From: Pseudomonadota bacterium
Lineage (GTDB): Bacteria; Pseudomonadota; Gammaproteobacteria; PS1; Pseudothioglobaceae
Length of the DNA: 12,214 nt
Direction of reading: 5' to 3'
Assembly: GCA_022600395.1 (NCBI GenBank)
Contig: JAHZKM010000043.1
Location: 1 to 12,214, forward strand
The notes beneath the pieces were generated by a model. It was not told where the DNA came from, did not search any database, and saw only the letters and a program-made list of their open reading frames with translations. This document shows, one piece after another, positions 1 to 6,801 of the stretch. Each line of letters begins with the position of its first letter. Position 1 is the first letter of the stretch. The position numbers were made by a program, and so were the translations under genes.

Positions 1-1040
1 GTTGGCTCATAACTTACCTCATTAATACGCCTGCCACCTGTAACTACTTGCGCACCTTCTGCTAGTGCTTCATTAACCCATGATTCTATTCTATCAGTCT
101 CTTTTGGTAAGATAAGCGGGCCTAAATCACTCTCCTCATTAATCGCATCGCCAACGATCTGTTTAGCGGCAATATTAGCAATTTTCTGCGCTAGCTCGCT
201 TGCTCGGTTTTGGGGGACATAAACACGTTGTACCGATACACAAACTTGGCCTGAATGATACATACTTGCCTTAACCACGCCATTAACAAAACCCACCTCA
301 TCTGCGTATTGGTCAAAAATAAGTGGCGCCACACCACCATGCTCTAGTGCGCAGCGCACACCAGGCGCTAGCTTGGATTTAAGGTACCAACCAACTTTGG
401 CAGACCCAATAAAACTAAAAAAGGCAACGCGCGAATCAGTAACTAATTTTTCAGAATTTTCACGATTAGTGAGTGCCACTTGTACCCAGCCCTCTGGCAA
501 ACCAGCTTCCAAAATAAGCTCTGCTAAACGCAAGGTTGATAGAGGCGTCAGTGCAGCTGGCTTAATAATAACAGGACAACCCGTTGCAACTGCCGGAATA
601 ACCTGGTGAATGGCTAAATTTAACGGATGGTTAAAAGCACTTACTGCTACAACTACACCGATCGGCTCTAAAATTGTAAATGCCTTGCGCCCACTACCTG
701 CTGCACTTAAATCCATTGGGACTTCAAAACCTTGACTATTTTGAATTTCGGCGATTGCAATATGAATGCCGCCTACTGCACGTGTTACTTCCACACGAGC
801 ATCTCGAATTGGCTTGCCACCTTCATTAGCAACCAACCGAGAAAACTGCTCATGCTCATTTGCCACCAAATCAGCAAGCTTTCTTAATATATTGACACGC
901 TCATAAACGGGTAAAGCACCTTGTTTGTGCAATAATTGCGCCGTCGCCAACATGTTATCTACCTGCTTGGCATCATGCATTGTTAATTCTTTTAAGACCT
1001 CACCTGTATAGGCCTGCTTTACTTGTAGTAAATTTGACAT
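1..1040 (-). CDS. NAD(P)-dependent aldehyde dehydrogenase family protein, C-terminus cut by window edge
   Basis: Oxidises an aldehyde to a carboxylate with NAD(P); the substrate cannot be read from the sequence. The frame is open from the ATG at 1040 to the left edge, giving 346 residues of a family usually about 470-500 long, so the end of the catalytic region and the C-terminus are missing. Visible motifs are AFNHPLN (Asn137, oxyanion-hole Asn), IIKPA (Lys160, cofactor), FIGS (210-213), the general base Glu233 in LEHGG, and the nucleophile Cys267 in SGQVC. The Asn-Lys spacing (23) and Glu-Cys spacing (34) match the spacing in classical ALDHs, so the visible part should be functional. EHGG instead of the common ELGG marks a particular subfamily. 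The start lies 7 nt after the stop of the ThDP enzyme gene, making it the third gene of that operon. The Shine-Dalgarno is weak (AAGAT), so translation may depend on coupling. Confidence 0.93.
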   Translation of the reverse strand, partial: MSNLLQVKQAYTGEVLKELTMHDAKQVDNMLATAQLLHKQGALPVYERVNILRKLADLVANEHEQFSRLVANEGGKPIRDARVEVTRAVGGIHIAIAEIQNSQGFEVPMDLSAAGSGRKAFTILEPIGVVVAVSAFNHPLNLAIHQVIPAVATGCPVIIKPAALTPLSTLRLAELILEAGLPEGWVQVALTNRENSEKLVTDSRVAFFSFIGSAKVGWYLKSKLAPGVRCALEHGGVAPLIFDQYADEVGFVNGVVKASMYHSGQVCVSVQRVYVPQNRASELAQKIANIAAKQIVGDAINEESDLGPLILPKETDRIESWVNEALAEGAQVVTGGRRINEVSYEP

Positions 1041-1047
1041 AATCTTT

Positions 1048-2685
1048 TTAATTATTAAATTGTTTCAAATCATCAATGAGTGTTTTAGTGTTTTGAGAAT
1101 AATCAATAGGTAAATCAATTAAATGCACGCCTCCTTGATTAAACGCTTTTTGCATAGTTGGAATAAGCTCCTCACTAGAAGAAATTAAATGACCATTTGC
1201 ACCATAACTTTTTGCATACATAACAAAATCTGGATTGTTAAAATCGAGTGCAAAATCAGGCAACTCCTGTACTTTTTGCTTCCACTTAATCATGCCATAA
1301 CCACTATCATTAAATATAATTACTATCAAGCTTAATTTTAGCCTTACTGCTGTTTCCAGCTCTTGGGAATTCATCATAAAACCGCCGTCACCACAAACTG
1401 CAACTACCTGTCTATCTGGATACATTAGTGCACATGCAATGGCTGACGGAAGTCCAGCACCCATTGTTGCCAAGGCATTATCTAATAGTAAAGTATTGGG
1501 TTGATACGTATGATAATGTCGAGCAAACCAAAGCTTAAACATACCATTGTCTAAAGATACAATTCCATTATCATCGAGCACTTTCCTTACATCAGAAACT
1601 GCTCTTTGCGGTAATACAGGAAAAGACGTATCATCATCTAAAGAATGAATTGCGTGCTTTATTCTTGCGCGGATCGGCTCAACCCATTTTCTATTGCAAG
1701 CATAGCAATTATTTAACGCATCATTAATCCGATCCATAGAATTAGAAATATGACCAACTACTTCAACCTGAGGATAGTAGATATCTTTGATTTGTGCTGA
1801 ATGAAAATTTACATGAATAACTTGCTGCTTATTACCTTTCATTATAAAGGGTGGCTTCTCAATAATATCATGACCTACATTAATAATTAAATCTGCTTTT
1901 TTAATAGCTTCATGAACATAGTCTTTAGATGAAAATGCAGCCGTTCCTAAAAAGTGTGAGTCATCACCACTTAAAACACCTTTACCCATCTGAGTATTAA
2001 AAAACATAATGCCTGTTTTATTAACAAAATCAGACAAAGGTTTTCTAATGCGCTTACGATTGGCTCCAGCACCCACTAACAACAAAGGCCTTTTAGCCAC
2101 TTTAATAATATTAACTGCTTTTTCAATAGCGCGATCGCTGGCAAACACTCGATGGATGGTTTGCCTAGGAAAAACTCTTTCGTCTTCAACTTCCTCTCTA
2201 GCAATATCTTCTGGTAATTCTAGATGAACAGCGCCTGGTCGCTCTTCTTCAGCAATACGAAATGCTCCACGAACTAATGAAGGGATTTGCCTCCCATAAA
2301 CAATTTGATCAGAGTCTTTAACCAAAGGCTCCATCATTCTAATAATATCTAAAATCTGAAACTTTCCTTGCAAGCCCGCTTTGATAGGTTTTTGACCTGT
2401 AATAACCACCATAGGCATACCACCTAATTGCGCATATGCAATTGCTGTAACTAGGTTTGTCGCACCTGGACCTAAGGTTGCTAAACATACGCCAGCTCTT
2501 CCTGTTAACCGACCATAAGTTGCCGCCATAAAAGCCGCAGCTTGTTCATGACGTGTTAAGATAAATTTAATTTTTGAGTTACGCAAAGAATCAAGTAAAT
2601 CTAAATTTTCCTCACCAGGAATGCCAAAAATATACTCTACACCTTCATTTTCTAAAGCTTTTACAAATAGGTCTGATGCCTTCAT
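1048..2685 (-). CDS. Thiamine-diphosphate enzyme of the acetolactate synthase large-subunit family
   Basis: Predicted cytosolic ThDP enzyme that decarboxylates pyruvate (or a related 2-oxoacid) and condenses it with a second oxoacid or aldehyde. At 545 aa it has the usual three domains: PYR (about 1-165), central (about 190-330) and PP (about 360-530). The catalytic Glu47 sits in RHEQAAAFMA; glyoxylate carboligase has Val there, so that assignment is disfavoured. The ThDP/Mg motif is GDGG at 432-435 with its paired Asn459 in FNDSGYG. It is shorter than anabolic IlvB/IlvI/IlvG (about 570-600), and no ilvH/ilvN regulatory subunit is in the window. It may therefore be a catabolic acetolactate synthase or a relative with another acceptor. 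Its ATG overlaps the upstream stop by 4 nt (ATGA), and a strong GGAG Shine-Dalgarno lies inside the end of that gene. Function at family level is secure; the exact reaction is not. Confidence 0.9.
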   Translation of the reverse strand: MKASDLFVKALENEGVEYIFGIPGEENLDLLDSLRNSKIKFILTRHEQAAAFMAATYGRLTGRAGVCLATLGPGATNLVTAIAYAQLGGMPMVVITGQKPIKAGLQGKFQILDIIRMMEPLVKDSDQIVYGRQIPSLVRGAFRIAEEERPGAVHLELPEDIAREEVEDERVFPRQTIHRVFASDRAIEKAVNIIKVAKRPLLLVGAGANRKRIRKPLSDFVNKTGIMFFNTQMGKGVLSGDDSHFLGTAAFSSKDYVHEAIKKADLIINVGHDIIEKPPFIMKGNKQQVIHVNFHSAQIKDIYYPQVEVVGHISNSMDRINDALNNCYACNRKWVEPIRARIKHAIHSLDDDTSFPVLPQRAVSDVRKVLDDNGIVSLDNGMFKLWFARHYHTYQPNTLLLDNALATMGAGLPSAIACALMYPDRQVVAVCGDGGFMMNSQELETAVRLKLSLIVIIFNDSGYGMIKWKQKVQELPDFALDFNNPDFVMYAKSYGANGHLISSSEELIPTMQKAFNQGGVHLIDLPIDYSQNTKTLIDDLKQFNN

Positions 2686-4187
2686 TTATTTTCTCCTTCA
2701 ACACATAACGGACACAACTCAGCCATAGGGATAGACTTGCCATCATTTTGAACAATTCTAACATGTGTTTTATTTAGCATTCGCACTTCTTTAACCCCAC
2801 ATGAATGGGCTATAGTTTGCAATGCGATCGAAATTCCTGAAACATATTCAGCTACTTTATCTGCTTTATTAATAGGATTAAGCCCTTTTTGTAACCTTTT
2901 GTTATGGGTAGTAATACCAGTTGGACAGGTGTTTTTATTACACTTTAACGATTGGATACAGCCAATAGCAAACATAAAGCCACGCGCTGAGGTAACAAAA
3001 TCAGCGCCAGCACAAACAGCCCAAGCTACATCTGCTGGTGTAATTAACTTACCAGAAGCTATGACCTTTATTCTATCTTTTAGGCCATTCTGAATAATCT
3101 TGTCTACAACAATTGGCAAAGCTTCTTTTAGGGGCAAACCGACATTATCCATTAACTCCATTGGAGCAGCGCCAGTGCCGCCATCCCCACCATCAATTGC
3201 AATAAAATCTGGGGCAAAATCTCTTCCTCTGCCATTAACCTCTTTAAGTAAAGTAGTTAGCCAGGTCACATCCCCAATAACAGTTTTAAAGCCTACAGGT
3301 TTTTTTGTAATTAACTTAACATGATTAATTAAATCTAATAATTCACCAATATTAGAAACCTCAAGGTGACGATTAGGGGAGATTGAATCCAATCCTTTAG
3401 GAATACCTCTAATGCTTGCTATTTCAGCTGTTACTTTAACCCCAGGTAAAATTCCGCCTTTTCCAGGTTTTGCACCTTGAGAAATTTTTATTTCAAACAT
3501 CTTCACTTGCTGATGAGAAGCTACCTTAGCAAGTTTTTCATCATTTAAACTACCATCGGCATTTCTAACGCCATATTTAGCAGTTCCAATTTGAAAGACT
3601 AAATCTGCACCTCCTTCAAGGTGGTAAGGGCTTAATCCACCCTCACCAGTATTCATCCAACAACCTGATTGTCTTGCGCCATTAGATAGAGCTAAAACAG
3701 CTGGCTTAGATATAGCGCCATAACTCATGCCCGAAATATTAAAAATTGATCTTGCTGTATAAGGATTGTCACTATAACCCTTGCCAATTATCACGGATTC
3801 GGTTTGTACGCCATCTGAATCTAAGGTTGGAAATGGACAATTGATAAATATTGGCGTTCCAGGTGAACTTATATTTTTAGTAGAGCCAAATGCAATCGTG
3901 TTATCTCTTCCTTTAGAAGCTCTATCTACCCACTCTCTTTCTGCTCGATTAAAAGGCATTTCTTCACGATCCATCGCAAAGAAATATTGACGAAAAAAAC
4001 TTCCTAAATTACTAAAAAGGTAACGAAAATGTCCGACAACTGGGTAGTTTTTTAAGAGGGCATTTTTACTTTGGCTAATATCATAGATAAAAGTTACTAA
4101 AATTGTCGCAAAAATCAATCCTAACAACCAAATAAACAAGATTGGCATTAAATTTAAAACAGTATTAAATGTTTCAGTCTGCTGCAT
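2682..4187 (-). CDS. Membrane-anchored FMN-binding glutamate synthase-like protein (GltB central/FMN domain only)
   Basis: A stand-alone version of the FMN/Fe-S synthase domain of glutamate synthase, 501 aa. One N-terminal membrane segment (about 12-34) is followed by a positively charged stretch, placing the body in the cytosol. The TIM-barrel part runs from about 130 to 430. Visible motifs are ISGMSYGAIS (151-160), the ISQGAKPGKGG loop (235-245), IDGGDGGTGAAP (331-342) and a cysteine set C410-x5-C416-x4-C421 that matches the 3Fe-4S ligands of GltB. It has no glutaminase domain with an N-terminal Cys, and no GltD is nearby, so it cannot make glutamate from glutamine by the classical route alone. 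The family is widespread and mostly uncharacterised; N-methylglutamate synthase subunit C is a known relative. It is the first gene of the operon with the ThDP enzyme and aldehyde dehydrogenase. A GGAGGG Shine-Dalgarno lies 3 nt before the ATG, which is close. The electron donor and substrate are unknown. Confidence 0.88.
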   Translation of the reverse strand: MQQTETFNTVLNLMPILFIWLLGLIFATILVTFIYDISQSKNALLKNYPVVGHFRYLFSNLGSFFRQYFFAMDREEMPFNRAEREWVDRASKGRDNTIAFGSTKNISSPGTPIFINCPFPTLDSDGVQTESVIIGKGYSDNPYTARSIFNISGMSYGAISKPAVLALSNGARQSGCWMNTGEGGLSPYHLEGGADLVFQIGTAKYGVRNADGSLNDEKLAKVASHQQVKMFEIKISQGAKPGKGGILPGVKVTAEIASIRGIPKGLDSISPNRHLEVSNIGELLDLINHVKLITKKPVGFKTVIGDVTWLTTLLKEVNGRGRDFAPDFIAIDGGDGGTGAAPMELMDNVGLPLKEALPIVVDKIIQNGLKDRIKVIASGKLITPADVAWAVCAGADFVTSARGFMFAIGCIQSLKCNKNTCPTGITTHNKRLQKGLNPINKADKVAEYVSGISIALQTIAHSCGVKEVRMLNKTHVRIVQNDGKSIPMAELCPLCVEGENK

Positions 4188-4204
4188 TATCCCTCCAAGT
4201 TTTT

Positions 4205-4214
4205 GATAGCTATC
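4205..4214. promoter_or_regulatory. 10-bp perfect palindrome, candidate operator
   Basis: GATAGCTATC is a perfect inverted repeat that begins 17 nt before the glutamate-synthase-like start codon. It overlaps the -10 and predicted +1 of the proximal promoter candidate, a typical place for a repressor site. No regulator is encoded nearby, and a 10-bp palindrome can occur by chance. Confidence 0.25.
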
Positions 4215-4239
4215 TTACGCCTAATTGGGATAATTTCAA
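4212..4239 (-). promoter_or_regulatory. Candidate proximal sigma70 promoter of the glutamate-synthase-like operon
   Basis: On the minus strand TTGAAA (5/6 to consensus) is followed after 16 nt by TAAGAT (4/6). Transcription would start near 4205 and give a leader of about 17 nt carrying the GGAGGG ribosome-binding site. Found by eye only; the region is AT-rich, so false matches are easy. Confidence 0.35.
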
Positions 4240-4326
4240 CCGTTAATATGCGCAAATTTTTACTATGCGTTTTCAAGTCAAAATAAAACACAATTCGAGA
4301 ACAATAAAAAATTTGAAATGAATGGA

Positions 4327-4356
4327 ATTATTTGACTGATTTTATCTTGAAGTCAA
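4327..4356 (-). promoter_or_regulatory. Candidate distal sigma70 promoter of the glutamate-synthase-like operon
   Basis: On the minus strand TTGACT (5/6) and AATAAT (5/6) are separated by 18 nt. The start point would be near 4320, giving a leader of about 130 nt. The -35 element lies inside the FNR-like box at 4347-4360. This is an alternative or addition to the proximal candidate. Confidence 0.35.
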
Positions 4357-4360
4357 TCAA
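4347..4360 (-). promoter_or_regulatory. FNR/ANR-like box
   Basis: The minus strand reads TTGAT-TGAC-TTCAA, matching 9 of 10 defined positions of the FNR consensus TTGAT-N4-ATCAA. It overlaps the -35 of the distal promoter candidate, with its centre about 33 nt before that predicted start point. This is closer than the usual -41.5 for activation, so repression or a different start point is possible. No FNR gene is in the window. Confidence 0.35.
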
Positions 4361-4400
4361 TTTTACGATTACTAAAAAAAATATCAGAAGTAGCCAGTAT

Positions 4401-4441
4401 TAATAAAAAAACCACCTAAAAAACTATTTTTTTAAGGTGGT
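4401..4441 (-). terminator. Rho-independent terminator of the tpm-to-trpD-like operon
   Basis: Reading the minus strand, ACCACCTTAAAAAA pairs with TTTTTTAGGTGGT across a 4-nt loop (one unpaired base). It is followed directly by a T-run, TTTTTTATTA. It lies 25 nt after the stop of the TrpD-like gene and upstream of the next operon, exactly where an intrinsic terminator is expected. The arms are also A/T symmetric, but only the minus strand has the stop of a gene just before it. Confidence 0.85.
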
Positions 4442-4466
4442 AATTACTGATAAATTAATCAATAAG

Positions 4467-5537
4467 TTACTGGAGTCGTGCTAATACTTTTTTCGAATAT
4501 AAAAAAGCTCTAACCATATCTGCCGCTTCAGCCAAAGTTGTTGCTTTTTTAGTATGCCAAAGCACAAGTGAAGCACTCAATACCAAGCCATCATAAAACA
4601 TACCTTGCTCTCCAGCCAACGCTGCCTTGCCTAATTTCACCGTATATTTTGCCAAAGCTGGAATATCGCTGTGGACATCCATCTCAGCTGGAAATGAAAT
4701 CGCACGCATATCTTGCTCAATACCCAATGAAGCTGGCTCAATATCTACTCGATTTTGCTCAACATTTCCTGCATATGAAACCATGAGTCCTTTTTGTCGC
4801 AAAGACGGAATCACGCCGCCTTCCACACCGCGCACTAAAAGTGCGCTATCCATGCCGGAAGATTTGACTAGCTCTGCATAGATTGGTGGATAAGGCTTAT
4901 GCACATAGCCCAATATCGAATGAGTTTTCTTGCCGCGCAATGGACCGATTAAAGTTTCTACCGTATTAACAACAGTGCGTTTAATGACTCGATTACGCAG
5001 TTCAACTAAATCATGTAAACCGCGACAATAACTCGCTTGATCAATATAGGACCAACCAATACTTGGGTTTTCCAATCGGGCTTTGGCTTCTGCGGTGGAA
5101 TGATCAACATCTAAACCTAAAGCTTCAACAATATGTCGGTGTGTGAGTCCAAATTTAGGACTAACACTATCTAAACCATGGATAACACAAGGCAAGCCTA
5201 ACTCGGCTAACACAGGAGGCAAAAAAGACGAAATAGGAATTGAGCGATTATAACCACTATAAGGATCGCCTAAATCGACTAACTCATCAACATCAACAAA
5301 CTGCTTGTCACTCTGAGCTAAAATACCCGCTAGAATACCCGTGTTTTCATCCATTGTTTCGCGCTTCATACGTAAGGCGATTAAAAAAATAGCTGATTGA
5401 ACATCATCAATTTCACCGCGCAAAATAGCTTGCATGCCATCTCTAGCTTCCTCAAAGTCAATATTTTTACTCAAGTCTGGACCAGTGGCCACACGCTGAA
5501 TAATAGATTTCATTAATGCTTGCGAGTCGATACTCAT
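4467..5537 (-). CDS. TrpD-fold (anthranilate phosphoribosyltransferase-like) protein with altered active-site motifs
   Basis: 356 aa with the TrpD/nucleoside phosphorylase class III fold: a helical N-terminal domain (about 1-80) with the typical SAIFLIALRMKRET stretch, then the alpha/beta body. It aligns with TrpD at HGLDSVSPKFGLTHRHIVEALG, given as 120-141, and at LIGPL (196-200). The PRPP-binding GTGGD-x3-TxNIST segment is replaced by DLGDPYSGYNRSIPIS (88-103). The metal-binding Asp-Glu pair is replaced by VEGG (228-231). It is therefore unlikely to be the tryptophan-pathway enzyme, and no other trp gene is present. It may be a phosphoribosyltransferase using other contacts, or bind a nucleotide or nucleic acid like the TrpD2/YbiB group. 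The ATG lies 2 nt after the stop of the Rieske gene, so the two are translationally coupled. It is the last gene before the terminator. Fold assignment is strong; the role is unknown. Confidence 0.8.
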   Translation of the reverse strand: MSIDSQALMKSIIQRVATGPDLSKNIDFEEARDGMQAILRGEIDDVQSAIFLIALRMKRETMDENTGILAGILAQSDKQFVDVDELVDLGDPYSGYNRSIPISSFLPPVLAELGLPCVIHGLDSVSPKFGLTHRHIVEALGLDVDHSTAEAKARLENPSIGWSYIDQASYCRGLHDLVELRNRVIKRTVVNTVETLIGPLRGKKTHSILGYVHKPYPPIYAELVKSSGMDSALLVRGVEGGVIPSLRQKGLMVSYAGNVEQNRVDIEPASLGIEQDMRAISFPAEMDVHSDIPALAKYTVKLGKAALAGEQGMFYDGLVLSASLVLWHTKKATTLAEAADMVRAFLYSKKVLARLQ

Positions 5538-5539
5538 GA

Positions 5540-5842
5540 TTAAACCTCGATATAAATTTCGTTATTCTCTTGTTTGACAGGATAAATATGCATATTATCC
5601 ACATCTTCTTCTGAACTATCGCCAGTAGCCAAGTCAAAACTATAGCCATGTAAAGAGCATTTTACTCGATTACCCTTTAGACAACCTAGTGTTAACTCGA
5701 TATCCTCATGAGGACAACGATTCTCAGCGCAATATAACTGGCCATTATTTAAAGTGACAAATAGTTTTTGACCTTCAACTTCCACCTCAACCATTGTGCC
5801 CTCTTTAGGAGGGCTATTAAGAACCTTGTACCAATGAGACAT
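5540..5842 (-). CDS. Small Rieske [2Fe-2S] ferredoxin (NirD-like)
   Basis: A 100-aa soluble electron carrier made of little more than the Rieske domain. The cluster ligands are C43-P-H45 and C62-S-L-H65 with 16 residues between, followed by G-Y-S-F as in NirD and dioxygenase-type ferredoxins. There is no transmembrane segment or export signal, so it should act in the cytosol. I placed the start at the ATG at 5842, not at an in-frame TTG at 5857, because GGAG lies 9 nt before the ATG. The ATG also forms a TAATG overlap with the stop of the lipoprotein gene. No oxygenase or nitrite reductase large subunit is adjacent; the partner suggested by context is the TrpD-like protein 2 nt downstream. 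Confidence 0.88.
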   Translation of the reverse strand: MSHWYKVLNSPPKEGTMVEVEVEGQKLFVTLNNGQLYCAENRCPHEDIELTLGCLKGNRVKCSLHGYSFDLATGDSSEEDVDNMHIYPVKQENNEIYIEV

Positions 5843-6447
5843 TAAAATAAACTCCAAATACTATTACTATTTAACTCAGATTCACATTGCTGAAGTTGAC
5901 GCTGATAACGCTGTGCATTATCTTCAACCTTGCGCGCTACTTTTTTCAACCAAGGCTTCTTATTGTAAGATTGCCTTTGAAACCCACCATGACCTTCATG
6001 ATAAGCCAAGTACTGATTGTAAGCATCAGATTTAGCAATACCCGCTAATTTTGCAGACTGATTAACATACCAGCCAACGAAATCTGCTGCATCGTCAAAA
6101 TCATCACGATCTGCACTATGATTGCCTGTTTTTAACTGATACCATTCCCATGTTTCATCTTTAGCTTGAGCAAAGCCATAAGCCGTTGTTGGTCTAAACC
6201 ACGGCACTACACCAAAGAGTTTTTCTCTAGGTGGTTTAGCGTCTGAGGCAAAATGAGACTCTTGATACATAATGGCTAAAGACACATGTGCTGGTGCTCC
6301 ATATTTTTTTTCAGCGGCTTTAACAGAACGATACCAGCTCACTTCTTCATCCATTAATGTACAGATGTTATTAACAGTCACTGCAGGTGTTGAAAAACAC
6401 CCACTTAAAGCAAGTGACAAGAATGCTAATAATAAAATTTTGCTCAT
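5842..6447 (-). CDS. Lipoprotein with transglycosylase SLT domain
   Basis: 201 aa. A short signal peptide ends in the lipobox LSGC with lipidation at Cys17, so the protein should be anchored in a membrane facing the periplasm. The lysozyme-like SLT domain follows: catalytic Glu63 in MYQESHF, then AYGFAQ (89-94) and YLAYHEGHGGF (146-156). These are the family's usual Glu, GxxQ-type and Tyr-containing motifs. It probably cleaves peptidoglycan glycan strands. It starts immediately after the stop of the cold-shock gene (TAAATG) and its own stop overlaps the Rieske start by one base. It is the only gene of this operon with a clear envelope enzyme role. No MltA/B/E name is assigned because the layout does not match a characterised E. 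coli member closely enough. Confidence 0.87.
   Translation of the reverse strand: MSKILLLAFLSLALSGCFSTPAVTVNNICTLMDEEVSWYRSVKAAEKKYGAPAHVSLAIMYQESHFASDAKPPREKLFGVVPWFRPTTAYGFAQAKDETWEWYQLKTGNHSADRDDFDDAADFVGWYVNQSAKLAGIAKSDAYNQYLAYHEGHGGFQRQSYNKKPWLKKVARKVEDNAQRYQRQLQQCESELNSNSIWSLF
5852..5855 (-). promoter_or_regulatory. Ribosome-binding site deciding the Rieske start
   Basis: GGAG on the minus strand lies 9 nt before the ATG at 5842. It would fall inside the coding sequence if the upstream TTG at 5857 were used, so it favours the 100-aa product. Confidence 0.6.
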
Positions 6448-6792
6448 TTAGCCTGCAACAGTGGTAAAAAATACTTTATAAATAACCGCAGCTTGAGCGA
6501 TAAACAAGATAGCTAATGCCGCTTTAATTGTTCCGTTAGATAAGCCTGAAGAGGTCTTTGACGATTTTCCAAAATTAGACATTTTAGCGCCATCTTCAAG
6601 CTCAACATTGGTGGCTACTAAGCCTTTTTCAGACTCCTCAAAACCAAACACAACTCTTGTGCCTGCCTTTAGACGAGACTTATTAAAGATATTTTTTTGA
6701 TGAACAAAATATTTCTCATCATCATCACCTGTAATAAATCCATATCCTTTAGTACCAAACTGTGCGACAACGCCTTTTATCTTTTTAGCCAT
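6448..6792 (-). CDS. Cold-shock domain protein with C-terminal membrane anchor
   Basis: 114 aa. The N-terminal half (1-65) is a complete cold-shock domain with RNP1-type KGYGFI (15-20) and RNP2-type YFVHQ (28-32), the surface that binds single-stranded RNA or DNA. A Ser/Lys/Gly-rich linker (about 66-87) joins a single hydrophobic helix (about 88-110) at the C-terminus. Free CspA-type proteins are about 70 aa and lack the helix, while CSD-DUF1294 fusions carry several membrane helices; this one has only one. It probably tethers an RNA-binding domain to the cytosolic face of the inner membrane. A GAGGA Shine-Dalgarno lies 5-6 nt before the ATG, and the gap from the tpm stop is 9 nt. The role of the tether is unknown. 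Confidence 0.87.
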   Translation of the reverse strand: MAKKIKGVVAQFGTKGYGFITGDDDEKYFVHQKNIFNKSRLKAGTRVVFGFEESEKGLVATNVELEDGAKMSNFGKSSKTSSGLSNGTIKAALAILFIAQAAVIYKVFFTTVAG

Positions 6793-6801
6793 TTTTTCCT
6801 C

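Noticed and set aside
373..609. 78-aa plus-strand open frame inside the aldehyde dehydrogenase gene
   Set aside because: It is antisense to a well-conserved ALDH region with catalytic motifs, has no Shine-Dalgarno and resembles no family I know.
1048..2685. Glyoxylate carboligase or sulfoacetaldehyde acetyltransferase as the identity of the ThDP enzyme
   Set aside because: Glu47 is present where glyoxylate carboligase has Val, and no sulfonate-pathway gene is nearby; acetolactate synthase family is the safer call.
2009..3990. Several plus-strand frames of 64-74 aa across the ThDP and glutamate-synthase-like genes
   Set aside because: All lie opposite conserved coding sequence and look like shadow frames of low-complexity composition.
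4568..4881. Two overlapping plus-strand frames within the TrpD-like gene
   Set aside because: They overlap each other and are antisense to a complete gene; no ribosome-binding site or domain is visible.
4467..5537. Calling the TrpD-like gene trpD of tryptophan biosynthesis
   Set aside because: The GTGGD and Asp-Glu motifs needed for PRPP and metal binding are replaced, and no other trp gene is adjacent.
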